Source: a virus. From it: 64,000 nt of DNA. The notes under the pieces were generated by a model that saw nothing but the letters and a program-made list of their open reading frames with translations, was not told where the DNA came from and searched no databases. Shown here piece after piece: positions 13,085-20,968 of this stretch. The DNA lies in the IMG/VR virus record IMGVR_UViG_3300021963_005223, positions 17,273-81,272 of that record; one strand, written 5' to 3'. A program made the translations under genes and the position numbers. Position 1 is the stretch's first letter, and every line of letters begins with the position of its first letter.

Positions 13085-14878
13085 TTATGTTGCGAATCGT
13101 GACCTAACGTATCGACTCATTGTTTGTTCTTGATTGCGAACAGGTAATTGAACCACTGAATTATTAGTTGTCTTATTATTTGTTACTGGAGCGACAACAG
13201 TATTACCACCACTACCACCACCTGCTACTGCAGCAGTTCTGGCTCCATCATTGGCAGCTGATTGATTGGAAACGAAGTTTGCTTGTCCCATCGCTGCACC
13301 CATAGCAACAATTTTATCAGTAGGTAATGCAGCAATGGCTTTAATATTTTCTGGTTTAATATCAGAGAACATCTTAAGTCCAGCACCAAGTTTCTCAACA
13401 CCAATACCTGCTTTCTCAATATTTTGTCCATGTTCACCTAAAGCAATAATCTGATCCACTGGAGATTTTTGTCCAGAAACTTTAGATAGTAGACCACCAA
13501 CTAAGTTGCCTATACCACCTACTACGTTGGCTGCAGCAAAAGCAGCCATACCACCAGAAACTGCCAGTAAACCTGCGCCAACCATCATAAGATTGTTTCC
13601 ATCTACAGCAGCTAATCTTTCAATGGAAGAGGTGATAGCATTTATGGTTGCAATAATTGCTTCAGATATGGCTCCGATAACACCCATAACAACATTACCG
13701 ACAGCACTAATAATTTCAGGAATTTTTTCAATAGCTGCCACGAATACGTTTTGAACAACGTCTGCCACTTTAATTAAAACTGGAGCGAATGCTTCCATAA
13801 ATGGCGCAGCGTATTCAAGTGCTTTACCTATTCCCATAAACGCTAAAACTGCTGCACCAAGACCTAGAAGAACTTTTGGATTTGCTAAAGCAGAAACACC
13901 TTGCGCAATTCCTATTAGCAGTGCTTTAATACCTGCACCTGCGCCAGCACCGATTGATTTTAAACCAGCTCCAAGTGCTTTAAATCCTGCACCTAGTGCT
14001 CCTAGTATTCCAGCACCCATCCCACTACCATCACTGGGAGCAGCTGCTTTCATTTTATCACCACCCATTGCAGATGTGTTCTTTGATATTTCTTGTAGTA
14101 GTTTAGTTTGTGCTTCTTCACGACGAGCAGATTCCATTTCTTCTTCAGAAACATTCATCGCATCGTTTTGTTCTTTATTTGTTAATTCAGTTCCAGCTGC
14201 TTGTGGTTTTGCTATTAAATTCGCACGTAAGTCTGTTTTAGCAAATGCATCAGATAGTGATTCACGTTTAGATAATAAACGCTGTCCTTCTTTCGTACCA
14301 GCCATTTGTTTATCATTTAAGCCAGTTTCTTTTTTAAACTTTTCTAAATCAGCTTCATTTGATTTAATACTCTTTGCTGTCTTATTTCTTTCTTCAAAAT
14401 CTTGACCAAGTTCTTTATATGACTTTTCGCTTCCTAGTTTCTTTTGCTGATCAGCGAATTCTCTTGAAGCAATTTTCTTATCAAACATACCACCTACATT
14501 AATTGCTTTGAGTGCAGTTGTCCCTGTTGCTCTGGCTGATCCAAATTTATCCCCAAAACTTTTCCCAAGATTTGCAAATTTATCTCTAATCGAGTCGAAG
14601 GTTTTTACAGTTGACGCTATATTTGCAATTGCTTCAGATTCTTCACCTTTGATTCTTTTTAATTCGTCCGCAGAAACTTTACTAACTTGAACAAGTTCTT
14701 CTTGTTGTTCTAGCTGTTTCTTTTGGACTTTAAGTATTTCTTCTTCACGTTTAGCTGGCGCACCAGATTCAGCCAATGTTCTAATTGTTTGAATGTGTTC
14801 TAGCGATAACTGTTGAACTTCCAACAGTTTCTTAAAATCGCTCGATTGAACATGAATCGTCATCGGTGGTTTAGCCAT
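13085..14878 (-). CDS. 29: Tail tape measure protein, gp29-like
   Basis: 597 aa, near T4 gp29 (590). The N-terminal 200 residues are helical with heptads and many Lys/Glu/Gln (EILKVQKKQLEQQEELVQVSK), followed by a Gly/Ala-rich hydrophobic centre (residues about 275-440: GAGILGALGAGFKALGAGLK, KVLLGLGAAVLAFMGIGKAL, EIISAVGNVVMGVIGAISEA), then a short C-terminal domain ending SRYVRSRFAT. Hydrophobic segments between coiled coils are typical of tape measures. It follows the gp26/gp51-like chaperone pair exactly as tape measures do in other tailed phages. It would set tail length and pass into the membrane. The gp29 name rests on size, composition and position rather than on motif identity. Confidence 0.72.
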   Translation of the reverse strand: MAKPPMTIHVQSSDFKKLLEVQQLSLEHIQTIRTLAESGAPAKREEEILKVQKKQLEQQEELVQVSKVSADELKRIKGEESEAIANIASTVKTFDSIRDKFANLGKSFGDKFGSARATGTTALKAINVGGMFDKKIASREFADQQKKLGSEKSYKELGQDFEERNKTAKSIKSNEADLEKFKKETGLNDKQMAGTKEGQRLLSKRESLSDAFAKTDLRANLIAKPQAAGTELTNKEQNDAMNVSEEEMESARREEAQTKLLQEISKNTSAMGGDKMKAAAPSDGSGMGAGILGALGAGFKALGAGLKSIGAGAGAGIKALLIGIAQGVSALANPKVLLGLGAAVLAFMGIGKALEYAAPFMEAFAPVLIKVADVVQNVFVAAIEKIPEIISAVGNVVMGVIGAISEAIIATINAITSSIERLAAVDGNNLMMVGAGLLAVSGGMAAFAAANVVGGIGNLVGGLLSKVSGQKSPVDQIIALGEHGQNIEKAGIGVEKLGAGLKMFSDIKPENIKAIAALPTDKIVAMGAAMGQANFVSNQSAANDGARTAAVAGGGSGGNTVVAPVTNNKTTNNSVVQLPVRNQEQTMSRYVRSRFAT

Positions 14879-14881
14879 ACT

Positions 14882-15028
14882 TTACCTTTTTTTCTGTGCT
14901 TCTAATCTCTGTTTTTCTTCTTCTAAATGCTTAATTAACATGGCAACATACACTTCTCTTTCAAACGGAATCATATTCTCAAGTTCCGTTAGCGAGTATT
15001 TGTGGTACTGCATCAAAGCAAAATTCAT
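14882..15028 (-). CDS. 51: gp51-like tail assembly chaperone part (likely -1 frameshift extension of gp26)
   Basis: From ATG 15028 the frame encodes 48 aa: FALMQYHKYSLTELENMIP then FEREVYVAMLIKHLEEEKQRL, the pattern of the second, frameshifted part of tail assembly chaperones (lambda GT-type) and of small T4-like gp51 proteins. The same frame is open upstream to 15070, where it meets the T-run at the end of gp26, so the likely main product is a gp26 fusion reading SFF-LINLCHDSLFNYYK-MNFALMQ. The isolated ATG has no convincing ribosome site. Four bases separate its stop from the tape measure ATG. Chaperone for the tape measure is the expected function. Confidence 0.75.
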   Translation of the reverse strand: MNFALMQYHKYSLTELENMIPFEREVYVAMLIKHLEEEKQRLEAQKKR

Positions 15029-15066
15029 TTTATAATAATTGAACAAACTATCATGACAAAGGTTTA

Positions 15067-15780
15067 TTAAAAAAAACTTTGGAGTCCCTCCAAAACTTTA
15101 TGGTGAGCACGATTACAAACAGGGCAGTTATAATTAACTTCTTGTTTTAATCTCGGCATAGTTTCAAAGAACTTTTGCACTTTGGCAAATTGCTCAGAAG
15201 TTAAGTTGTTAATAAAATCTAACAGTTCTTCTTGAGTCTGTTCTTTTCCATAAAATAGTTCGTCACCTTGATAAATGTAATCAATACATTCAGCAACAAT
15301 TTTGAATAAATCATCAAGATTGTTTACATCAAGGTTCTGTAATTTCTTTAACACTTGCATTGTAGGGTATTTCATCACAACACCAACGTCGCCGAATAAG
15401 TGAACCTTATTATTGTGGTCTGGTGATTTTTCTACCTGCAGTTTCGTAATATCAAAAGAGATTTGAACTCTGGCTTTTTCATCTTCGCAAACATCACATG
15501 GGAAAATTAAATCTACAGTTTCCCCAACAGACTTTGCACGCAATTGAGTGAAAATATATTCTAAATCAAATGTTGCTATTTCATCAGCATTAAAATCTCC
15601 AACTACACACGTCTTAATAACATCTTTAAGCGTATTAACCATAACGATTGGGTCTTCGCTTTGTTGTGCCATCATTAATGCTTTTTCTTCACGAACCAAA
15701 AATGGTCTATATTTTACTTCTTTCCCAGTAGATGGGATCGTCAACGTATACGTTGGCGTGCTACTCATTGGTAATGCCAT
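15067..15780 (-). CDS. 26: gp26-like baseplate hub / tail assembly chaperone
   Basis: 237 aa from ATG 15780 (MALPMSSTPTYTLTIPSTGK), with AAAGGAGATTGAAT upstream; a TTG six bases earlier overlaps that site and is rejected. The sequence has the T4 base-plate protein family pattern (PF12322-like): EVKYRPFLVREEKALMMA, TFDLEYIFTQLRAKSVGE, and two CxxC pairs (FPCDVCEDE and NCPVCNRAHH) able to bind zinc. It ends GLQSFF at a run of eight T, where a -1 shift continues into the gp51-like frame. In T4, gp26 is needed for hub assembly. Confidence 0.85.
   Translation of the reverse strand: MALPMSSTPTYTLTIPSTGKEVKYRPFLVREEKALMMAQQSEDPIVMVNTLKDVIKTCVVGDFNADEIATFDLEYIFTQLRAKSVGETVDLIFPCDVCEDEKARVQISFDITKLQVEKSPDHNNKVHLFGDVGVVMKYPTMQVLKKLQNLDVNNLDDLFKIVAECIDYIYQGDELFYGKEQTQEELLDFINNLTSEQFAKVQKFFETMPRLKQEVNYNCPVCNRAHHKVLEGLQSFF
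15068..15076 (-). promoter_or_regulatory. Programmed -1 frameshift slippery site
   Basis: On the minus strand the gp26 gene ends AGT TTT TTT TAA. The T-TTT-TTT heptamer is a classical -1 slippery site; after slippage, reading continues TTA ATA AAC CTT and stays open for 62 codons to TAA at 14882-14884, joining gp26 to the gp51-like protein. The stop codon directly after the site would favour slippage. Confidence 0.75.
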
Positions 15781-15782
15781 AT

Positions 15783-16208
15783 TCAATCTCCTTTAGTCAT
15801 ATTCTTAATAAGTTTATTCAACTCAGTCGTGCTACCAACAAAGATAGCGTTATTATTAGTTACCTGTTTTGCTGCTTCAGCTTTACTAGGTGCATCAAGT
15901 TTTTGTTTTTGCTGATGTAAGTCCATCAATTGTTGGTTTACGTCAGCTAATTGTTTCATCAAATTGCCCACAACTTCGAAAGCACGTGGGTGCTCAGATT
16001 GTTTTGCAACTTCCAATGCATCTGTTAATGCCAATTGTCCTTGTTGCAATAATACACGAAGATTGTTTCTGGCGACTGTATAGTCGTCTTCAATCTTTTC
16101 ATTTACTGGAGTTATAGTATTTCCTGTAGAATCCAATACTTCAACTTCAGTTTTCTTTTCAATCTTAACTGTATCAAAAACTTCTGACAATTTATCATCA
16201 ATTTTCAT
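15783..16208 (-). CDS. 16: gp16-like terminase small subunit
   Basis: 141 aa (T4 gp16 164 aa). The pattern EDDYTVARNNLRVLLQQGQLALTDALEVAKQSEHPRAFEVVGNLMKQLADVNQQLMDL parallels T4 gp16 (LEDDYGVVRRNMH ... [27 protein letters not shown]), and the end NAIFVGSTTELNKLI parallels NATVFMGSPTELMDEI. gp16 forms rings that regulate the large terminase gp17 during packaging of the concatemer. Unlike in T4, it is not next to gp17 (58701-60281) but on the other strand amid tail genes. AAAGGATTATT precedes the ATG. Confidence 0.85.
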   Translation of the reverse strand: MKIDDKLSEVFDTVKIEKKTEVEVLDSTGNTITPVNEKIEDDYTVARNNLRVLLQQGQLALTDALEVAKQSEHPRAFEVVGNLMKQLADVNQQLMDLHQQKQKLDAPSKAEAAKQVTNNNAIFVGSTTELNKLIKNMTKGD

Positions 16209-16218
16209 AATAATCCTT

Positions 16219-16226
16219 TATTTATT
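16219..16226 (-). promoter_or_regulatory. Late-type promoter box AATAAATA (minus strand)
   Basis: Minus-strand GAGAATAAATAAAGG overlaps the stop region of the gp54 gene; the box ends ten bases before the gp16 ATG. It resembles the T4 late consensus TATAAATA with one mismatch. Confidence 0.5.
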
Positions 16227-16923
16227 CTCTACCACTAAAGTTCATAGTGTTGTAATCTTGTTGAAATCCAGTAAAGTTAGAAGCATATTGTTCTGGTACA
16301 CTTGCATAGCTAGACAGTTCTCTATCATTAAGTGTTGGTAGTTTTGTCCAACGTGCCCAAGGAGATTCTTTAGTTTCCATCGGAGCAGAAAACGATCTAG
16401 AAGTCCAATATTTGTAATTCATAGAAATTTGTAATTTCATAACTTCTTTTTGGTCATATCCAACTTGAATCTGTCCAACATTTTTTGGATAGCATTCATT
16501 CATTTCAATTTCGTAGCGTTTTCTATTTTTAGTGTCTTCTACTTCAATTTTAATTTCTGATGTATAGTCATCATAATAGTTAAAATTTCTAGAAAATGGA
16601 TCTTGAATTGACTCCATCCACTGATCAAAAAACTTTTTAACTTCCATGTTGTTATCTACATAAAAAGATAAATTGGCATTATCAAACATTTTTTCGTTTG
16701 GTGCTTCACGAACTTCACCATGAATTCTAATCTGATTGGTTGCCATAGTTACACCTGGGATAGTTATATCAGAACAGAATAAAAGAATTTTTCTCATGTT
16801 TGGTGCATACGACATACTCTTAGGGACTCTAATTGATACAGTATATCTTGATGTTCTCATCAACCCTTCGGTTTTAACCAGAGAGATAAAATTCTTTAAA
16901 ACTCCATTTTTTGGTTCAGACAT
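16222..16923 (-). CDS. 54: gp54-like baseplate-tail tube initiator
   Basis: 233 aa. The sequence has a tube-protein (gp19-like) character: MSEPKNGVLKNFISLVKTEGLMRTSRYTVSIRVP, CSDITIPGVTMATNQI, FYVDNNMEVKKFFDQWMESIQDP and YPKNVGQIQVGYDQKEVMKLQISMNYKYW. This is the pattern of T4 gp54, which sits on gp48 and starts tail tube polymerisation. The protein is shorter than T4 gp54 (320 aa), like its marine phage relatives. Located between the 199-aa conserved gene and gp16; it starts three bases after the upstream stop. Confidence 0.82.
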   Translation of the reverse strand: MSEPKNGVLKNFISLVKTEGLMRTSRYTVSIRVPKSMSYAPNMRKILLFCSDITIPGVTMATNQIRIHGEVREAPNEKMFDNANLSFYVDNNMEVKKFFDQWMESIQDPFSRNFNYYDDYTSEIKIEVEDTKNRKRYEIEMNECYPKNVGQIQVGYDQKEVMKLQISMNYKYWTSRSFSAPMETKESPWARWTKLPTLNDRELSSYASVPEQYASNFTGFQQDYNTMNFSGRE

Positions 16924-16926
16924 TTT

Positions 16927-17526
16927 TTAACCCATTTTTCTAAGTGAATCTGCCCAGATTGCATCTTTAGATGAACCCACAAATCTTTCAACTGGAAGCA
17001 ACATTGCAGTAGCCCAATCATTTGCAGGAATTTCCCTAAAGGGTGATCTTACATGATTTAACAGATAATGTTTAACGCATGGAATCGCTCCATTATAACG
17101 AGATACTCCATCTATAAGTGCCCAAGAATATTTGATTCTTGTCGTTTCGTTCATTTTATCGTTACTCTTAAAAATCATTAAACGATCTAGTAAACGAACA
17201 CGTAATTGGTATGGTAAATAATGCATATTTAAACCCAAGAATCCACCTTCTACTTTTCTAAACGGGAAAACTAGAGGGAACCTATCATAATACGGTAGAG
17301 TATCTTTTAGTTTTGGGTCATAAAAATACATATAAAGTTTCCCAGGAGTGATACTGGTCTTTAGTTGTGTCGTATCGCCCTGTAATACTTTAGGTGGTGT
17401 TATTCTCTGTTTGTTTAACAGTAGAACTTGTTGTTCAAACCAGCCACGAGACTTTTTAGCTGCAGTCTTGAGGTCGTATTGGTTTTTCTCAAATACGTCT
17501 TGTAATGTTGTTGGATTTTTAGCCAT
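16927..17526 (-). CDS. Conserved T4-like phage protein between gp4 and gp54, 199 aa
   Basis: The sequence is strongly patterned: TLQDVFEKNQYDLKTAAKKSRGWFEQQVLLLNKQRITP, then GKLYMYFYDPKLKDTLPYYDRFPLVFPF and GGFLGLNMHYLPYQLRVRLLDRLM, ending PVERFVGSSKDAIWADSLRKMG. I recognise this as a protein conserved in T4-like marine phages and usually placed next to gp4; it is often listed as structural. Function is not established. A CTAAATA box lies exactly five bases before its ATG. Confidence 0.8.
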   Translation of the reverse strand: MAKNPTTLQDVFEKNQYDLKTAAKKSRGWFEQQVLLLNKQRITPPKVLQGDTTQLKTSITPGKLYMYFYDPKLKDTLPYYDRFPLVFPFRKVEGGFLGLNMHYLPYQLRVRLLDRLMIFKSNDKMNETTRIKYSWALIDGVSRYNGAIPCVKHYLLNHVRSPFREIPANDWATAMLLPVERFVGSSKDAIWADSLRKMG

Positions 17527-17531
17527 ATTAT

Positions 17532-17538
17532 TATTTAG
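17532..17538 (-). promoter_or_regulatory. CTAAATA box 5 nt before a start codon (minus strand)
   Basis: On the minus strand CTAAATA-ataat-ATG, in the 15-bp gap after gp4. Initiation five to six bases after the box would fall on the start codon of the 199-aa gene. Confidence 0.5.
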
Positions 17539-17541
17539 GCA

Positions 17542-17976
17542 TTATAAGCCAAGTTCGTTTTCTGTAATGATTTTAAATTCCCACCCACGATCTTTGGCGT
17601 ATTCTGTAGCTGCTTGCCATTTAGCCTGATTTTTAATAAAAGTCATAGATTCAGTTATGTATTTCTGTGTTTGGCGACCTGGATATTCAGGTGGTTGAGT
17701 TTGTTTAAAAGGTTTAACCTCGATAAGATAGGTCTTTAATATACCATCTTTTTGTTTAACTTGTATCTGAAAATCAACAAAATAACGATGTAATTTATTG
17801 TCTGTGGGACATCTATATGGAACTATAGTTTCCTCGGATCTCCATTTTATAACTGAGGGGTTTTTGTCACACCAAGAAGCGAATCTGGTCTCCCAGGAGC
17901 TGCGCATAATTATGTTTGTTGGATCCCCAGCATATTTTTCTGGAAATATTGGTTTGAATAATCTTTTGTGAAACAT
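17542..17976 (-). CDS. 4: gp4-like head completion protein (PD-(D/E)XK fold)
   Basis: 144 aa (T4 gp4 150 aa). The pattern KRLFKPIFPEKYAGDPTNIIMRSSWETRFASWCDKNPSVIKWRSEE, then LHRYFVDFQIQV and YLIEVKPFKQ, is the family signature; YFVDF...IEVK forms the D ... E-x-K nuclease-like core. In T4, gp4 completes the filled head before tail joining. It is the first gene of the minus-strand tail block, divergent from gp48, with a late-type box about 27 bases upstream. Confidence 0.9.
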   Translation of the reverse strand: MFHKRLFKPIFPEKYAGDPTNIIMRSSWETRFASWCDKNPSVIKWRSEETIVPYRCPTDNKLHRYFVDFQIQVKQKDGILKTYLIEVKPFKQTQPPEYPGRQTQKYITESMTFIKNQAKWQAATEYAKDRGWEFKIITENELGL

Positions 17977-17978
17977 GC

Positions 17979-18009
17979 CTAAATAATATGATATCGATCA
18001 ACTATTTAG
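17979..18009. promoter_or_regulatory. Divergent late promoters, inverted CTAAATA boxes
   Basis: CTAAATA (17979-17985, plus) and TATTTAG (18003-18009, CTAAATA on minus) form an inverted repeat. The plus box is 39 bases before gp48, the minus box 26 bases before gp4. Each would read away across the other, serving the two divergent late blocks. Confidence 0.65.
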
Positions 18010-18024
18010 CTTCAGGATACAAAT

Positions 18025-19200
18025 ATGGCATTTCAAGACGAAATGGGTAATTATTACGGTGATGGTTCGAGCCAAAACGCTGAGCCAAAAAACTCATCAC
18101 AGCCAGCTGTTCCACCAAAAGTATTAACTGGTCCTTTATATACTTCTAGAGAAAGAACTACGTTTGATAGCAAAACTTACAATATAGAACAACATTCATA
18201 CCCTCAAGATATTATGAGTTTTGAATATGGTGGAAACTATGTATTGTTTTATATTAATGTTGCTGTTGAATCTAAACTATTCAATGATGCTAAAGTTGAG
18301 ACAGTTGCTGACGTCCCAACCAGAGATAGAGGTTCAACTATTGCTATGAATGAAAAGTTATATGACGACCCTACTAGCGGAAAATCTAAAGCTGCTTTTG
18401 TTGGATTAAATGCAGCAGGACAAGTAATTGAAGGTGCTGCAGCTGGTGGTTTATTTGCAGGTAGAAAGGGTGCTGTTGTTGGAGCAACTTTAAATGCTGC
18501 TCCAGCTGCTATTGGTATCGGTGCTGCAGCGACTCAAGCTGCTTCTGTAACTCGTGCGCAGAAAAGATTAAAAACTGCTATTGCATTGCATATTCCAAAC
18601 CAATTAAATATTCGTTATGGTGTTTCTTATGGCGAGGAAGATACATTTTCATATCAAGCTGCAGCTGCTGGCGCAGAAGCAATACTTAAAGCATTAGAAG
18701 GTGGTGGAGCAAAAAATTTAGGTAATGATGCAGCTGCGATTGTTGGCGCGATGGGATTAAAAAGTGATAAACAAGGTGCAGCTGCCAGCGCAGCATTTGG
18801 TTTGGCATCAAACCCAAAGAAAGAACAAGTATTTAAGAATGTCGACTTTAGAACATTCCAGTTTGACTATCAGTTCTTTCCAAGAAATAAAGATGAAGCA
18901 GCCAATGTTATAGAAATTATTAATACATTCAAATATCACATGCATCCAGAATTTAAAGATGCGAATGAATTTTTATATGTTTATCCTTCTGAGTTTGATA
19001 TAACATATTATCAAAACGGACAAGAGAATCAAAATTTACATCGTCATACTTCTTGCGTACTAACAGAAATGAATGTGAACTATACACCTAACGGACAGTT
19101 TAACAGTTTTGATAATGGTATGCCAACGCAAATTAATATAACATTAAGTTTCCGTGAACTTTCACTTCTTACTAAAGATAAGATTAAGGATGGTCTATAA
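18025..19200 (+). CDS. 48: gp48-like baseplate tail tube cap
   Basis: 391 aa. N-terminal disordered stretch with Pro/Ser/Gln (residues 1-40), then FDSKTYNIEQHSYPQDIMSFEYGGNYVLFYINV, a long Ala/Gly-rich insertion (about 120-270), and a tube-like C-terminal part (FPRNKDEAANVIEIINTFKYHMHPEF ... YVYPSEFDITYYQNG ... CVLTEMNVNYTPNGQF). This is the pattern of gp48 in marine T4-like phages; it caps the hub and receives gp54. Its stop overlaps the gp53 start by 1 nt. Confidence 0.85.
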   Translation: MAFQDEMGNYYGDGSSQNAEPKNSSQPAVPPKVLTGPLYTSRERTTFDSKTYNIEQHSYPQDIMSFEYGGNYVLFYINVAVESKLFNDAKVETVADVPTRDRGSTIAMNEKLYDDPTSGKSKAAFVGLNAAGQVIEGAAAGGLFAGRKGAVVGATLNAAPAAIGIGAAATQAASVTRAQKRLKTAIALHIPNQLNIRYGVSYGEEDTFSYQAAAAGAEAILKALEGGGAKNLGNDAAAIVGAMGLKSDKQGAAASAAFGLASNPKKEQVFKNVDFRTFQFDYQFFPRNKDEAANVIEIINTFKYHMHPEFKDANEFLYVYPSEFDITYYQNGQENQNLHRHTSCVLTEMNVNYTPNGQFNSFDNGMPTQINITLSFRELSLLTKDKIKDGL

Positions 19201-19691
19201 TGTACTTCGAAGATTTCCCAAAATTTTTATATGACTTCGAAATTAAAGGTGAACGTAGATCATTCGTTGTCACCGATATAACAAGAAACATTCGTTTCCG
19301 CAGAGACGTTCTTGCAAATATAACAGTATATGATGAGTATGATGTTGTTGATGGTGAAACACCAGAAATTGTAGCGGAGAAAATATATGGCGACGCACAA
19401 TTTCACTGGGTAGTCATGTTAGCAAATGAAAGATTTGATTACAGATCTGATTGGGTAATGGATTATCCAAGACTTTCTGCGTTTATTGAAGATAAGTATG
19501 GCAATCAAGCTGATCAACCGCATCATTATGAAGATGCTAAAGGTAATATCGTTCATTCCTCAGCTCCAGGTGCAGCATCGGTTTCTAATCGTCAATATGA
19601 AGAAGATTTAAATGAAAAGAAAAGAAGAATTAAAATAGTTTCCCCACAAATATTAAATACAATATTAACTAACTTCGATAATTTATTATAA
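19200..19691 (+). CDS. 53: gp53-like baseplate wedge protein
   Basis: 163 aa. MYFEDFPKFLYDF, then ITRNIRFRRDVLANITVYDEYDVVDGETPEIVAEKIYGDAQFHWVVMLAN and RLSAFIEDKYGNQ are the typical gp53 features, including a LysM-like segment around the middle. gp53 joins neighbouring wedges when the baseplate closes around the hub. The gene is locked between gp48 and gp27 by 1-nt overlaps on both sides. Confidence 0.92.
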   Translation: MYFEDFPKFLYDFEIKGERRSFVVTDITRNIRFRRDVLANITVYDEYDVVDGETPEIVAEKIYGDAQFHWVVMLANERFDYRSDWVMDYPRLSAFIEDKYGNQADQPHHYEDAKGNIVHSSAPGAASVSNRQYEEDLNEKKRRIKIVSPQILNTILTNFDNLL

Positions 19692-20968
19692 TGCAGCCAC
19701 AACAAACATTAAGATTTGCTGGTGATGTATCAGTAGGTAAAGTTAGAGTAATATCACAAAGCGGATTTTATCAAGACATTGCCAATCAAATTATAGGTAT
19801 ACAAGTTTTTGAAGACTTGTTATCGCCTTTCATCACAGGTACTTTAATTATTAAAGACTCTTTAGATTTAATTAATCTATTTCCATTCGTAGGTGAAGAA
19901 TATGTTGAACTTGATATTAAAACACCAACATTAAAAACAGGAAATATATCTGGTAAGTTTTACATCTATAAGATGACAGACAGAGAAATGCTTAAAGATA
20001 AACAAGTAGTTTATCAATTACACTTCACTTCTCAAGACGCACTAATTGATTTAAATAAAAGTATTAGTAAAACTTTTACAGGTAAAGTATCTGATATTGC
20101 AAATACATTATTGACGGATAAGACTAATGGTATACAATCAACTAAGAAAAATATTGTAGAAGAGACATCCAATTCAACCAAATATACTTCTAATTTCTGG
20201 TCTCCGATTAAAAACTTATTATATTTAACTGACAACGCTGTAAGTAAAAATGCTTCACCGAGTTATGTGTTTTTTGAAAACAGAGACGGATATAATTTCG
20301 TTTCTTTAGATTTTTTATATAAACAACCAATTATAGCCAACTTCACATTTGACAATTATGTTCGTGATGATAGACCAATGGGTGGAAGTATTAAAAATTT
20401 AGAAGAAGATTATAAAAGAATTATTGGAATTAAAATTCCAACAGGAATAGATTATATTGATAGAATCTCTTCTGGTGTTTATGGTTCCAGAATGTATACA
20501 CATGATATTGCTTCTAAGAAAATATCAAGTAATAATTTTGATATGTTAAAAAATGCCAAAAAGCAAAGTCGTTTAAACGAGTTCCCTCCTGCTTCCAAGA
20601 AAGTTATATATCGTTACGGTTCAACTATTATGTTTAAACCAAAATATTATAATAACTTTTCTAATTTTGGTGATGTGACTAATGCTGGAATAATCCAAGA
20701 AAGAACGTCATTAATGAAACAAGCAGAATCAACTAAAATACAAATTGTAGTTCCTGGACGTTGTGATTATACGGTAGGTAGAAAAGTTTATGTAAAACTT
20801 AATAAGATTGAACCAGTCAGTAAGAACGATAAGAATACTATTGACAACATGTTCTCTGGGAATTATATTATATCTGCAATAAATCATTTTATCACTAAAG
20901 AAAAACATGAAAGTACTTTAGAGTTGATAAAAGATTCTTTATTAATTAATCTGGATAAGGCGAAATAA
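19691..20968 (+). CDS. 27: gp27-like baseplate hub
   Basis: 425 aa (T4 gp27 391). The N-terminus shows VRVISQSGFYQDIANQIIGIQVFEDLLSPFITGTLIIKD, typical of hub beta-barrels shared with VgrG, and the C-terminus has QIVVPGRCDYTVGRKVYVKL and NYIISAINHFITKEKHESTLELIKDS. gp27 trimers form the upper hub above gp5. It precedes gp5 with a 1-nt overlap, as expected. Confidence 0.9.
   Translation: MQPQQTLRFAGDVSVGKVRVISQSGFYQDIANQIIGIQVFEDLLSPFITGTLIIKDSLDLINLFPFVGEEYVELDIKTPTLKTGNISGKFYIYKMTDREMLKDKQVVYQLHFTSQDALIDLNKSISKTFTGKVSDIANTLLTDKTNGIQSTKKNIVEETSNSTKYTSNFWSPIKNLLYLTDNAVSKNASPSYVFFENRDGYNFVSLDFLYKQPIIANFTFDNYVRDDRPMGGSIKNLEEDYKRIIGIKIPTGIDYIDRISSGVYGSRMYTHDIASKKISSNNFDMLKNAKKQSRLNEFPPASKKVIYRYGSTIMFKPKYYNNFSNFGDVTNAGIIQERTSLMKQAESTKIQIVVPGRCDYTVGRKVYVKLNKIEPVSKNDKNTIDNMFSGNYIISAINHFITKEKHESTLELIKDSLLINLDKAK

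Noticed and set aside
13506-14405. Plus-strand open frames opposite the tape measure gene
   Set aside because: They mirror the Ala/Gly-rich minus-strand gene, have no ribosome sites and no recognisable products.
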